Positions 32,222 to 43,871 are shown, counted from the stretch's first letter. The stretch: 64,000 nucleotides of DNA from Isoetes taiwanensis (GCA_021234155.1 JAJEKV010000086.1:3771461-3835460); one strand, 5' to 3'. Numbers and translations are program-made. The notes: generated by a model not told the origin, from the letters alone.

Positions 32222-33872
32222 TGTGATTAAGTCCGGGGGAATATACGCTATAAATACGTTATATTCTGGATCGATCCGCACTACTATACAAGTCTATCAT
32301 TCATAGCCTTGTATACCATAAGGGTGGCACTAGGGGCATGGCCAAGTTATTCTCATAACTTAGCCAACCATAGGTTAAGCCATTATCCACGTGGCCTTAA
32401 CCTATTGGGGCACCTGCCACCGGGACTCACCCGATTGGTGCCACGTGGCATCCTAGGTGGACCTAACTTATATAGGCATAAACCCTAACCCTAGACCTCT
32501 TTCCAGCCCTAGCACCCAGAGACTCACCTACTTGTTCGAAACCCCGTTTCGAACATCGTTCGTTGTGGCATAGGCTGGTGCAGCAGCCCCAGCAGGGTAG
32601 ACTCGTTCTTGGAGGAGGAACAGCAGCTTGTGAGTCGAAGACTATGGAGGCGCCCGGATCTGGAGGGAGAGCATCAGGAGCAGGTATGTAGGATAGTAGT
32701 TGTGATAGCTCATCTGGAATTAGCAATCCAGATGTGCTAGTATTTCGTATCTAGAGTAGAGCCATCCTAGAACCCATATTCAACATCTTGAACCCTAATC
32801 AAGGAACCCTAACTATTAGTTAGTTGTATGATTAGGTTAAGATGTTCTTCTTATGATCATTCTTAGGATATGATGATTATGTGATGGTGGTTGATCATGT
32901 TTGCTCCTCTTGTATTGGGAAGGAGGGTAGAGACCTAGGGCCATATGTAGTATGCTCCTAGAGTAGATCCCTTAGTTCCTATTAGATGCGGCCTGTGCAT
33001 AGGAGCCCACCAGGCTATTGAGGCTATGATATGACTCAGCACCAAATAACGGGGCTAGAGGGAAAGTGGAGGGAGGATCCCTGCCGAGTGGGGGCTTCGG
33101 GGGATCCCATAGCGGGCTAGGCCTATGGTCGGTCACTTCGTGTGGGCCGAGCATGGGTCCGACACCTCCTGGGGCAATGGTGTTGCCCTGCCTCTCGGGA
33201 GCTGCAAGTGTTGGCTTGGCTCTCGTTTTGGGGGGTTCAGTCGGGTATGAACCGTGCGTCGCCACGATTCTCTAGCCGCCCACGGCACCTCTAGACCCTG
33301 GGAAGGGGAGATGCAACCCTTCCTGCCTCATCGGACCAGGGAGATGCAACCTGGAGTAGTCCCGATGGGTGATGCCATGGGATTGCGTATCCGGAAGGCT
33401 AGAGTCCTGTCAGAGCCTGATCTAGCCCATCTGCAAAGTATGCACAGGAGGGGCGGATGGAGTGGTCAACCCTAGCCATTGTTCTATGCCAGCCCTCGCC
33501 ATTGCCGTGACTCGGTCTGCTCTATCTTGAGGCCTAGCTAGTCAGTCATCCTCCTTATGAGTCTGAACCAGGGTAGGAGCTCTCATGTTTTATGGTTCAT
33601 GATTATCATCTTTGCATTAGTATATGTGTGATGCGCTACCCTTCGAGGTAGTATTTGTATATGTTTGATGCTAGTTCTGACGTGTTATCGCTTCCGCTGT
33701 TATAGGAGCCCATAGGGGAAGGGCGCGCAAGACACCTTCGTGTTCCCTCCCCGCACTAGGGACCACCGTAGAGTGCGGGGTAGACGAAGGGCCCGTGCGG
33801 TTGTTGAGCCGGACGGGGGATTTCCTGCCGAGTGTATGGCCGAGCGCCGTATGTTTAGCAGGGAGCGTCACA
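32222..33872 (+). repeat. 3' LTR
   Basis: It starts TGTGATTAAGTCC and ends GAGCGTCACA, 1651 bp against 1644 bp for the 5' copy. Where the copies differ, this one often reads a plausible CAG/CTG sequence (CAGCAGC, ATCTGG, ATCCAG) where the 5' copy reads CAAAGAC, ATCCGG, ATCCGG. Confidence 0.95.
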
Positions 33873-33877
33873 GTTTG

Positions 33878-35076
33878 CATCTGAGATATTTGCTACTTGT
33901 TATATTGCTGCAAAGTTCAGTACAATTGTCCATCATAGAAAGAATTTTCCAGCCATACTTTAGTTCAAAAAATATGCATTAAATCCAAATCATAAATATT
34001 TGAGAACGTAAGATGCCAAAACTCCAAAACAATACGTAGAGGTTACTACTTGTTCTACATGCCTTCTACAGACCATGTCAGCAAGTCCCTTAGTGACCTG
34101 GCAAGTTTGCAAATGATTGACATAAGAGAACCACCATTCCAGGGAAAGGGACATCTGTTTTGGTGCCACGCCAGTTTTGGATCCGCTCTTTCTGTGGCCT
34201 GTGCTTTCTATAGCGCAGGCTCTCGCTTTGGCTTTGTCATCTATATATACTCTATTGCTTGCTTCTTTCCTTCATCGACGTTTCCTCTGAGCTAAATTCT
34301 TTGTTGTGCAGAGTTTCCTACTTCATCAATTCCTAGCACATGTATTGCTACTTGGTCATGCATCTATTGGATTGGTCTTAGGGTGGCGCCTGCACCTCAT
34401 GGGTCGATGGTACTACTCCTGACAAACTGATCCCTTAATAAATATGTCTGTGCTTGCCTCTTATTTCTGCATTTCTCCTTCCTAGATTGCTTATCTCTGG
34501 GTTTCTTCATCTTGTATGTCCATTGTGGGGATCCTGCCGATCTGTCAGCCGCCCCATTCCCTTTTTGTCCTTATCCTGGGTCTTGATTACAGATCGGCCT
34601 TGCTATCAATCACCTCAGCTCTCTGGCCTCCTGTTCTCTGTTGTTTTTTTTAGCCTTTTCTTTCCTTCTCTACCATGGCTGTGATTACCTCTGACTTTCT
34701 CTTGCCTTCTTTTTTCCCATCGCAGGCCCTCCTTGACCTGCATCTAGCCTATCCAACTGCCATAGCATCGCCAAGCTGGGCAAAATCGATTTTGTTGTCT
34801 TCATACTTTTTCCTTTCCTAGATGGTTTGGTGATTCTAAGTGTTGGGATTCTTAGCTTGTTATTAAAGATGCTTTCTTAGTCATAGGCAGAGTCTTGCAT
34901 AAGGTAAAAATGCGTTCTTCGTCGTAGGCAGAGTCTTGTACAAGGTAGAGGATATTGTGGTAGTTTGTTTTAATTAATGCTTTTTGTTCTTATCTAGATA
35001 TTCGTTCTTGTAGTTGTTGATTTACTTTTTCTTCTGATTCTTGTCATACTTGATCAGTAGTATGTGCACTCGATTC
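33878..35076. other. Right part of repeat L copy 2, then intergenic with a short tandem duplication
   Basis: 33878-33985 continues the interrupted L repeat (CAGTACAATTGTCC, TTTAGTTCAAAAAATATGC). The rest is T-rich and non-coding. At 34868-34953 a unit of about 43 bp (GCGTTCTTCGTCGTAGGCAG and its relative GCTTTCTTAGTCATAGGCAG) occurs twice. No gene is supported. Confidence 0.5.
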
Positions 35077-35880
35077 TTTTTTTTTTTTTGAAGAAGTGTG
35101 TCATCAATATATTAAAAGAATGGTAATGTTACAAAGCAAGTGAGGAGGAAGGAGAACTGCCCCAAAGAGACAGCGATACCTCGACACTCCACAACAGACT
35201 CACAGAAAAACTGCAACTTTACTGCTGTACAAACCGACCATCACCATCTACAACACCCAAGAAGTCCCGCCAAATGGCAAACTTCCGCTCTACTAATCCT
35301 GGGAACACCAGAAAGCTTTGAAATAGCTTGTACCTGAGTCGAGGAATCAGAGAGGCTGCAGGCTGCTGAATCCCCTGAAAGATCCACAACCGCCGCCGTT
35401 TCCAAATCAGCCACACCAACCAAGCCACGCACAGATGCAAGGCTTGCTGCTGCAAGAGCGGCCAAGCACCAGGATACACATGAAGCAGCAACTGCTGGCT
35501 AGTCAATCTCACCTGAAACAGAGCCCTAACCCAATCCCAGGCAGCCTGCAAGTGAGGGCATAAAACCAGACAATGCTCCACAGTCTCACGATGAAGGCCA
35601 CAACAAGGGCAGAGAGGGCTCACACCCGGCCTAAACTGACTCACAAGGATATTCACCCTGATACAGCGGTGCACCACCTGCCACAGAAGCACTCTAACCT
35701 TCGGTGGGGAAAGTGAACTCCATGTCCACGTCCAAACCGAGCGCCATCGAGAACCCGGAAGCTGCAGAGACCACTTGCCTGAAGGGGGCAGTGTGTCATG
35801 AATAGCCAGCACCCGGTAAGAAGACCGCACAAAGCAAGAAGACACAACATCCGGATGAACCTTCCAAACTTGTTCTTGCT
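35077..35880 (-). mobile_element. L1-type LINE 3' fragment, zinc-binding domain of the reverse transcriptase
   Basis: The poly(T) at 35078-35090 is the tail of a minus-strand element. The 208-codon frame 35219-35845 reads W(T)WSSLSPPKVRVLLWQVVH, then CPCC...RETVEHCLVLCPHLQAAW, the C-x2-C...E..H...C pattern of the zf-RVT domain that ends plant L1 ORF2 proteins, then VAWLVWLIWKRRRLWIF. The whole zinc-binding block is open, so this copy is fairly young, but it is 5'-truncated before the polymerase core. I could not find a target duplication. Confidence 0.8.
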
Positions 35881-37904
35881 TTTCTGTTTAAAGGTTTGTG
35901 GTGATGAATCATTTTGAATTTGACCTAAGATGTTTTTTGGCTCTATACAGGTGGAATCGACATTTTTGAGTACTAGAATTCGATTTCGCACTAGAACTAC
36001 TAGCTCTTGGAATTGTGAAATAACCCGTCCATTACTCTCTAAATTTCAAACTGATATGCTTGGGTTGATCTAGGTTCTTTGTATCCTTCAAGTTCTCATC
36101 TAGCTATATGAAACCTTCATCCACTGGTGACATGCCCAATTCGTCAGCTTTGGCGGCTGCCATTTTCTGAGAGGTTTTTGTTAGGGGATGCTGGATCCTA
36201 GTATCGCATGGCCCAATTAAATTTATTATTTGTTTGATTTTAGTAGGAAAGTTTGATTCTCTCCAATGGCCAAATATTTTTTCCCTTTTTTCTTGAGTTT
36301 CTTTCGTGTTTATATGGCATAAACTTGTTCGGAAAGTATATGGCCCGACAAAAATTCTCAATTCTTTCGTTTGTATTGCTTTTAAGTTGTTCTCTGGAAA
36401 AACTTGTTTATATTGCATAAACTTGTTGGAAAAACTTGTTTATTTTTGGCCCGACAAAAATTCCCATTTCTCTCATGTTTGTATGTATTAAGTTGTTTTC
36501 TAGGAAATTTCCATGTTTTCCTGTGGTGATGTTGTATTAAATTGTTGTTGAGGAAAGTTTATGGCTTATTTTTAATCTTGTCCTCGCTCTTTCCTCCTTC
36601 TCGTTTTCATAGTGTCATTTTTTCCTTCCCTTTCTCCCTTTCTTTTCCTTTCCCTTTTTTCGTGCTATTTTCCCTTTCTTTTTCCCTTTTCCTTCTTTCT
36701 CTTTTACCCATGCCTTTTTGCCTTTTACTTTGCCTTTTTCTCCTCTATTTTCCTTTTCCCTTTCCTCTTAAAAGTTCAGAGCATGGCCAATCACGGTAGT
36801 AAGAAATCATGCGATAAATCTCGGCCTTCGGATGCAATCAGATGATCTCAACCGTCCAAATTAGGGTTTGATTCATGACATACGCTAAAACTTTATAATA
36901 TAAAGATTATCACAAAGTACTTAGTGCAATAAAGTCAAATATTTGCTTATCCTATATAGTATCAAATGCCACAAAGAATATGAAGGACTCAATATGAATA
37001 CGTTGCTACAGTGTTTACCCCTGTTTCAAAGTGATTGACTCAATCACTGTAGCAATGTTGACTAGTTCCTTCGAGAGCCCAAGTTTCGTTATAAATGTAC
37101 CATGGTCATATATACCTAGTTCATTATCCATTCTGCAAACATTCTATGCTTTAAATTCCATGAAGCTATAGACTCAATATGTCTGTAACAGGATGCTCAA
37201 ACATGTACTGCTTTGGCATGAATATACTTTTCAAAACAAGCTCCAATATTCAATGCAGTGTAGTATTTAGTGCATTAAACTAACTTCAATATTAAGCAAG
37301 CACCTAGTACCTCACCTTCTTTAAAAAATAAAAAGGACTTCCAATATATTAAGAAACAAAAAATGGCGGCCTTTACTTTAGATAGGTTGCTCTGGTAGTG
37401 GATAGCATAGCTTTTAAAAGAGCAGATTCAAATGCTCCAGAGCCTTTTTTTTTCTTCCTCTAGGGCTTTTTGCTCTTCCTCCAAAGCCTTTTTCTCTTCA
37501 TGCTTTGCCAGAAAACAACCTTATGTTCTATGAGATAATAGGCCTTCTTGTATGTGAACAAAAAAAAATCACTAAATCAGCTTCTCTTGCATTCACTACA
37601 TGCTTCGGAATGCTTCATATTCTTCAAACACAAAGAACAGATGGTGCTAGGTCCAGTATATATTCCAGCCTTCCTAGAAATGTCATCAAATATAGAGTAA
37701 CTAGCTATTCTCTATCGTTCTTGCCAACATCGCTAAGATTACCCCAGAACTCTGGAATTTTCCAGGAATCACAAAGTTCTTCCACCCCTAGCCAAGCATC
37801 CGCCATTTTGCATGATCTCTTGGCTGCCACAAAATTAATCCTCACCCATTAGCAGGTTTTTACCCTCTTGCAAATGCCTGCAGTAATAGCAATACCATCC
37901 TATA
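35881..37904. other. Intergenic with AACTTGTT-rich repeats and a pyrimidine tract
   Basis: At 36300-36500 a unit containing GGCATAAACTTGTT, GGCCCGACAAAAATTC and CTCTCATGTTTGTAT is repeated imperfectly. 36590-36775 is an almost pure C/T tract of about 185 bp, and frames across it are artefacts. On the minus strand near 37446-37512 a short Glu/Lys run (EEKKALEEEQKALEEE) could be a coiled-coil exon but is too short to support. 36980-37070 contains GCTACAGTG/CACTGTAGC words also seen at 1-80. Confidence 0.45.
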
Positions 37905-38007
37905 TACTAGAGGTTCTCGACAAGCGAGATGATATACGTACTGCGTCATCACATTGACTTGTACAAATATATAGATATACAATTTCTCAACGGGTCTATT
38001 ACTGCTA

Positions 38008-38085
38008 AGGTTTTTTCTTCGAAAACACTTCAGGGTGGGGGTTTTTTAATCCTAGACAATAATGGTCTTGTTGTGCATTTGACAT
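38008..38085 (+). repeat. Dispersed repeat family D, partial copy
   Basis: GGTTTTTTCTTCGAAAACAC, then GGGGGTTTTTTAATCCTAGACA and TCTTGTTGTGC, match the left half of the copy at 43731-43871. The right half is missing. It abuts the copia relic, so family D could derive from a copia-linked sequence. Confidence 0.5.
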
Positions 38086-38109
38086 TGTTGACATGCCTAC
38101 TGACAATAA

Positions 38110-38830
38110 TATTGTAGGTAATAAATGGTTGTATAAGCTAAAAAAAAAGACCAGATGGAAGTAAGAAGTATAAGGCTCGCCTAGTTGCTCAAGGTTTTTC
38201 GCAAAAAAAAGGTTTGGATTATGAAGAAACACTTTCTCCTCTAGTTAAATTAACTAGCAGTAAGGTACTTTTGGCTTTAGCTAATGCTCATGACTTAGAA
38301 TTAGTAAGGTACTTTTGGCTTTAGCTAATGCTCATGACTTAGAATTACATCATATGGATGACAAAACAACATTTTTGAATGCACCTCTGCAAGAGGAGAT
38401 ATTTATGAAACAAGCTCTATGTTATGAAGTTAGAGAAAATGTGGACACTAGGAAAAGCACATCAGGCTTTACATTGCTGCTGGGAGGAGCTTCAGCGGCA
38501 TGGAAAAGCAAAATGCAAATATGTGTGGCCATGTCATCAGCTGAGGCAGAATACAGTGCAGCTACTTTGGTAGCAAAGGAAATAGTATGGCTGAGGCAAC
38601 TGCTATCAGAACTTGGAATTAATCAGTATGATGCTACTGTGATTTGGTGTTATGGTCTCAGCTGCATTGCAATGACAAAGAAACCTGTGCAACACCAAAA
38701 GGACTAAGCATATTGAATTGTACATGCACTTAATCAGGGATATCGTTGCAAAAGGATATGTACAACTCAAGTGCATAAACACACAGTCAAGTTGCAGACA
38801 TCCTTACAAAGGCATTGACTGGACAAAAGT
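38110..38830 (+). pseudogene. Ty1/copia fragment: reverse transcriptase joined to RNase H by deletion
   Basis: 38113-38250 reads, with breaks, NKWLYKLKK...KARLVAQGFSQKKGLDYEET-like text (longest exact run shorter), then ALANAHDLELHHMDDKTTFL and LQEEIFMKQ, the start of a copia reverse transcriptase. It jumps directly to DTRKSTSGF...LLGGASAAWKSK, MSSAEAEYSAATLVAKEIVW and a TKHIELYMHLIRDIV tail, the copia RNase H end. The central polymerase, including YVDD, is deleted. A 44-bp tandem duplication (38259-38302 and 38303-38346) further breaks the frame. No LTRs are seen. Confidence 0.85.
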
Positions 38831-38989
38831 TTGATAATTTTAAGTTAAATTCCATTCTCGTGTGGTATATGCAGCAGCATGTTTCCCTCTCTTTAAGCCT
38901 TTTCACAAACTTAGACTTCAAAATCTCAAACAATCTGAGACCTATTTTCATATCGGGGTATTGACACTTAAATTTTCTATAAAAAGGGA

Positions 38990-39970
38990 TTAATAAACAA
39001 TATAAGATAAAGAGAAGCTCTTATTATGAAAAACAAGAAAGCATTTACATACCCGACACTTGTCCAGATAATGAACTAGTTGCCGTTTATATGGCTTAGG
39101 AGTCTTATCGACATTATTATTTCTTCTCAATTTTATAACTTGCCTTTTATTTGGAGAGACCCTACTTTCAGAAATCCAAAAGTTGTATACCTTCTCACGG
39201 TCTTCATCTGATAGCCTGTCAGATCTACATTTTCTTTTGAATTCCTCCTGTCTAGTACAACATAGACAGCCTTTCTTCTCATGTTCAAAACCTTTGCAAT
39301 TGTTGTTCATTTGCTAGATCCATTAATAGTCATCATCAAGGTGGATGCTCATGCTTGATTAATATCTTGTGTTCTAGCACATTTATTAGCTTCAAAAGAG
39401 TTTCCTTCATATTCTCAACAACATGTTGGTATACTTGAAATTTCTTGTTTCCAATGATCCCAAACTCAGGTAGGTGTTCAACTGCCCCAGATATGATTTC
39501 CTTTCTACTGTCAGCAGAATATAATTTGAGGCGTACCTTATTGATGTGATCTACAATGATTTTGACATGTTTTTGTTTTTGCATGGTGGTCAATCTTTCT
39601 TTGGCATTATCTACTTCAAGAGCCAACTTTTCAGATTCCCTCTTCCTCTTTCTCTCCTTTTAGCAGATATTATTCTTCTACATCCAGTATTCGGAGAAAT
39701 GCAATTGCAAACTTTCTTGCACTCAATCAAGCATACCTCAGAAGTTCCAGGAACCTTCTCAATAGAACCTGGAGATGAGATGACATCAAGAGTGTCTGTA
39801 TTAAAGGAATTTCGAAATTCCATGCCATTGCAACAATCTTGCTCTTCCTCCATGTTAAAATATGGAATTCTATCTTGGATGTCAATTCCCAAACTAGAAG
39901 CAGGTTCCTCTGGATTTTGGCCTCCAAATCGAGCTACGAATTCAACAGCATAGTTTGCAACTAGGCCCAT
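38990..39970 (-). pseudogene. Unidentified decayed protein gene (three frames)
   Basis: Minus-strand frames in order are 39611-39970, 39336-39626 and 38990-39310. The first has acidic and Cys-rich text (CLIECKKVCNCISPNTGCR) then a basic run. The second is helical (NAKERLTTMQKQKH...LPEFGIIGNKKFQVYQHVV). The third has CLCC, a basic helix, and FWISESRVSPNKRQVIKLRR. Frames 1 and 2 overlap in a basic coiled stretch, so a single frameshift probably divides one protein. RVSPN..... resembles text in uncharacterised transposon-associated plant proteins, but I cannot name a family. Confidence 0.35.
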
Positions 39971-40429
39971 TCAATTTTTGAAATGAAAAAATGACAAAAA
40001 AAATTGTCCGTTCGAAAAGGAGCCAGTAGAATCGGGCAGAGTGGGAGAACGCTCTGAAGATGGATCGATGACATGGCTAACTAACTTCCTAAATTGGAGA
40101 GGATTTGAAGCTTTCTTCTTCGCGAGCTTCTCTCAAACAAAACGTCAAGCCATAGCTCTTGAAGGACCTAAAGATTCTCATGGAAAAGTATTAAGCACCC
40201 CCAAAGCACCAAATGTCATTGACATAAAAACTGCCCCCTAGCTATGCGCTTTCACCCATTTATCAAGGGAAAGAAAGCCAGAACATTGCAGAGCATCAAA
40301 AGAAAATGTTCTATCTTCTGGACTGTCATCTCAGGATATTCTGGCAAAGAGTATTAAAGAAACCTTTGCAGCACGGGGGAACATCACTTCCGAGAAGTTG
40401 GTACAGTAGTAGCAATAGCTCTATGATTC
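39971..40429. other. Region upstream of LINE family 2 core
   Basis: Contains a 66-codon frame (40041-40241) with no recognised motif. It may be the diverged 5' part of the LINE that follows. Confidence 0.3.
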
Positions 40430-42130
40430 CTTGGAGTTTGAGTTGCGATACCACTACAGATGGAAGCAAGTTCACCCAGGGCTTACAGTCTCGCCAATGG
40501 CAAGATGGCAGACTTAGACGGCATGCAGGCAGAGCTGGTCAAATGGGCAAGGCCATCGATAGTATCCCTTGCATTGTTCAATAGAGGGCACTATAGAAAG
40601 GCTTTCCCTCACAATGGATCATTAACAGGGTTGTTTTTCTAACTACAAGGCGATAATTGACAATTTGGCATAGGAAGCAGAGATCTGGCTCCTCATATAT
40701 GCAGGATTCAAGCTTGACACTCCACCATTGATCATATTTTTCATTGCGGATCTTGATTGAAGATAGCAGGAATTGCCGACGAGACCCCTTCTTTTTTTTT
40801 TTTTTTTTTTTTTTTTGTGAAGGCTTTCAACATTGTGCCTCGGGAAAGGTTTTGGAAGAATTGATGTAGTTGGGAATCTCTATGGAATTGTAAAATGCAG
40901 TATACCAGCTATGAAATGCTCAGATTGAATGACACTGTTAGGCTAACCTGTAGACAGTAGTATTGGGATCCTTCAGGGATGCCCACTCTCTCCAATGCTA
41001 TTTGGCCTCTATAATGATCAGTTATAAGGTTGGCTTATTGACCATGGGGGTGGTGGAACTCATTGACTAAATCATTAGGCAACTTTTATATGCTGACAAT
41101 ATGGACCTCTTAACTTACACCTCGGCTGACATGGAGCAGCATCTGGATGCTTTGAATACCTTCTGCGAGGCCAATGCACATTAATTTGGCTAAGACTAAG
41201 GTACTACTCATCTTGTCCTCGCGACAGTCAAGACCACCTTTCTTCACTTATCTGGGTCAAAATGTGAAGGTTGCACCCATCCACAAGCATTTGGGAATAG
41301 AGTTTCCTTCTATCATATTTGGGACACTTTTATCCAGCTATGACTGATGACATGCTAGAAGGCATTATATGTAATGCAGAACACAGTTACAAAGCAGAGT
41401 TTTACGACTAGCCCACTAGTCGCACTTGTTAAGGGTCTTGGTGGAGCCCATTCTTCTATATGGGGCAAGATCTTGGAGCAAGTGGAGAAAGCCGTTTTAT
41501 CTCAGGCACTTGGGGTAAAATCCATGGTCCATATCAAATCCTTCTGTAGAAGACAGGTTTCTTGCCTCTTTAGAGGGACTCGACCACCACCTCATCTACT
41601 TTCATAAGCTGGTCAGTATGGGCAATGCTTGTGTTCCCAACCTTGCTTATACCATGGCAATGTGTCTACAGAGCCTCAAAGCTTACTGGAAGGAAAAATG
41701 GGTTTAATGGTTCTCCCGATCAAGTGTGCAGAAGCTCGGGTGCATACAGGTACAAACTGAATAGGATCACCATAACTTGAGACAATAGCTTAACGCTTGC
41801 TTCCTCATCAACAAGACAACATAGTACTAGAGCCAGATAAATCCCATTCTTGAATAAGGTCCACAATGCTACTTGCGTACACAGTTTTCAAAGAAGAAGC
41901 ACAAATTGATAGCATGCATTTGCATAGGTGCGCATCACCTCAGAATTGATACAGGCATACTGATCTGGGAGGCATGACAGGACATGCTTTGTTGGTGTCG
42001 TCTGCTGGGAGTTATTGAGCATGATTGTCATAGCCTTCAAACCTATTCGGCATTTGACTATATCTAGGCACATATTGGTGTACCTTTTGGAGGTCACCAT
42101 GTCAAAGCAGATGCAAGTTCAAAGCAAAAG
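40430..42130 (+). mobile_element. LINE family 2, reverse transcriptase relic
   Basis: In order: the linker ANGKMADLDGMQAELVKWA (about 40494), KAFNIVPRERFW just after a 28-base T run (40790-40818), SIGILQGCPLSPMLFGLYND (about 40955), FYADNMDLL (motif C with Asp-to-Asn, about 41084), KTKVLL, HLGIEF, ILEQVEKAVLSQALGVKSM, HHLIYFHKLVSMGNACVPNL and MLCWCRLLGVIEHD. These are the blocks of a plant non-LTR retrotransposon of the QGCPLSP type. Frames change many times and the catalytic motif is altered, so it is inactive. It is the same family as 9058-9830 and related to 54093-56940. Confidence 0.75.
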
Positions 42131-43730
42131 GCATGAAGTGGAATTGGTTGATGACTACAAGATTATATTATTCAGGTGGTCACACCATATCTGAAATTGG
42201 CAATTTGGTGAACAGTTTTAAGTTTGTTGTCTAGTAGCATGATTTGTATGGTTGGCATGATCCAACCAGCACAGTTCTGAAGAATTCTTCATCAGGAAAG
42301 TAGTACCTACAACAGATAGCCTAGAGCAAATGAAAGTAATGCTTGAAGACAAACTAACACGGCAGGAGAAACCAAGAAAAACAGATCCAACTCAAAGGAA
42401 CGTCGATAGAGAGACAGACAGAAGCGTAACTTACATTCCGAGAGACATATTTGACATTGAACGTGAAGAAATAGAATTTGCATATTTATTCTATATAAAC
42501 AGCATTTTCGGGGAGGCTACTTTGATGACGAAGGCCGTTCTAGATAGATGCTTATCATACATGGATATCTTGGTATCTTTCTAAAGGGCACTTGCACCAC
42601 ATATTAAAAAAAAAACCTTCGGGGTCCTCCTGCCTGCTAATTAGAGACCTGCTGTTCATAGATATGCTAGATAGATGCTTGCACACATACATAGCTTGGT
42701 GTCTTTCAGGAGGCACTTGCATTAAGCAACTGGCTGGTTATACACAAATCTGATTTTGCATAGAGTAAATCAATTAAGCAACAATTTGGACAAGCTGATT
42801 GGGATAGACCTTTGGGATCTTCCTACCTGCTAATTAGATACTTGTTGTTCATGCTGGAGCCATTAGCTTATGAGTAAAGTCATTCACTAACACCACTATA
42901 GGATTTCAACTGGGTGGGGTTTCCAATCGTCCATTTGTAGCAGTGGTTTGAATTGGGATTAAACCCATGTTTACCATATTTTTAACATAACCATGGTTAT
43001 GTTATATTTAACATAACTGCTAGTGTGCACACTTACATGGTAGCTAATGGCAGTCTTCTTATACCTATTCTAAACAAAATAGTAATTCATAGATAGCATA
43101 CAATATCCTGCTGCCACGTCGTAGGTTCAAGTACTACGAAATGGAAGTTGACTTGCCCCATTTGGCGTGACTCTGGTTCTCTAGTTGATTGTGAAGTTCT
43201 TCGATCAAAATTTTTTAGGTCACTGTCGCACCTCTTCTTCGAGCATCCTGTTACCGGTTCTTCAAAGTTTTCGCAGGGCCAGAGCTTTTGCCACATGTTC
43301 TTGGGAAAACTCTTTCCCATGGCAGAGTTTTCGCACCTGTTCTTGGCAAAAAATCTTTCGCAGGGCAAAAAGCTTTCGCAGGGTGCAAGAGATTTTCGCT
43401 GGATCTGCTCTACAAGGGTCTGAATTGTAGAAACTGATTTTCAGATCTTCTGCAGAAACTGCGAGAGAAGGGGAAAAAATAACAGTTTTTCATATTTCTA
43501 TTTTGTAGGAGAATGGCATTCCATTACATTGAAGCCTATTTCAGACCACGAGCTCCATACAAAGAAACAAATATCTGAGTTGATCTCGCCTACCCTGTGA
43601 TGTTGGACACGGCTTCTGTGGGGTTAACAGGATTATATCTTCAGGAAGTGATGGATATGTGCACTCAGCTACATCCTCAAATACTACCTTGAAATGTATC
43701 ATTGTACAGTTTACCAACATGTTATTACTA
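42131..43730. other. Intergenic with direct and minisatellite-like repeats
   Basis: A frame at 42330-42584 (Asp/Glu/Arg-rich, no known motif) overlaps a duplicated segment. The unit GATAGATGCTT..CA...TGG.ATCTTGGT, followed by CACTTGCA, a GG(G)(G/A)TC block and CTGCTAATTAGA, occurs at 42538-42660 and again at 42668-42840. At 43262-43400 the word TTTTCGCAGGG or TTTCGCAGGG recurs several times in a degenerate minisatellite. No gene is supported. Confidence 0.45.
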
Positions 43731-43871
43731 CCAAGGTTTTTCCTTCGAAACTTTTTCGGACGGGGGTTTTTTAATCCTGACAGGAATATATTTGTTGTGC
43801 TCTTTGATTGGGCTCTATAGGCTCATTGGTCTTCATGGACAGTAAAAGCTCATTCAATCCAATTCTAATAT
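43731..43871 (+). repeat. Dispersed repeat family D, copy 3
   Basis: Plus-strand copy: GGTTTTTCCTTCGAAAC, GGGGGTTTTTTAATCCTGAC, TTTGTTGTGCTCTTTGATTG, CTATAGGCTCATTGGTCTTC, GTGGACAGTAAAA... (the last with a short shift). It is the best copy for defining the order of blocks. Confidence 0.6.

Larger units (their letters stand above)
20751..33877 (+). mobile_element. Ty3/gypsy chromodomain LTR retrotransposon with extra upstream ORFs
   Basis: A complete structure about 13.1 kb long lies between GTTTG duplications (20751-20755, 33873-33877). The LTRs are 20756-22399 and 32222-33872, with TG...CA ends. The primer site follows at 22401 and a purine tract AAGGAGAAA ends at 32221. The internal order is H3-tail-like ORF, GC-rich stem-loops, second novel coding region, gag with zinc knuckle, protease, reverse transcriptase, RNase H, integrase, chromodomain, 3' non-coding repeats. 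This order with integrase last, plus the chromodomain, identifies a Ty3/gypsy chromovirus. Extra coding regions between the 5' LTR and gag are not typical of chromoviruses. Gag and the integrase C-terminus are open, while most of pol is broken by small indels, many at CAG/CTG or CG sites. Confidence 0.92.

Noticed and set aside
34050-34684. T-rich frames with apparent transmembrane stretches
   Set aside because: Composition-driven. No start context, splice sites or family similarity.
36542-36845. Phe/Pro/Leu-rich frames suggesting membrane proteins
   Set aside because: They arise from an almost pure C/T tract of about 185 bp.
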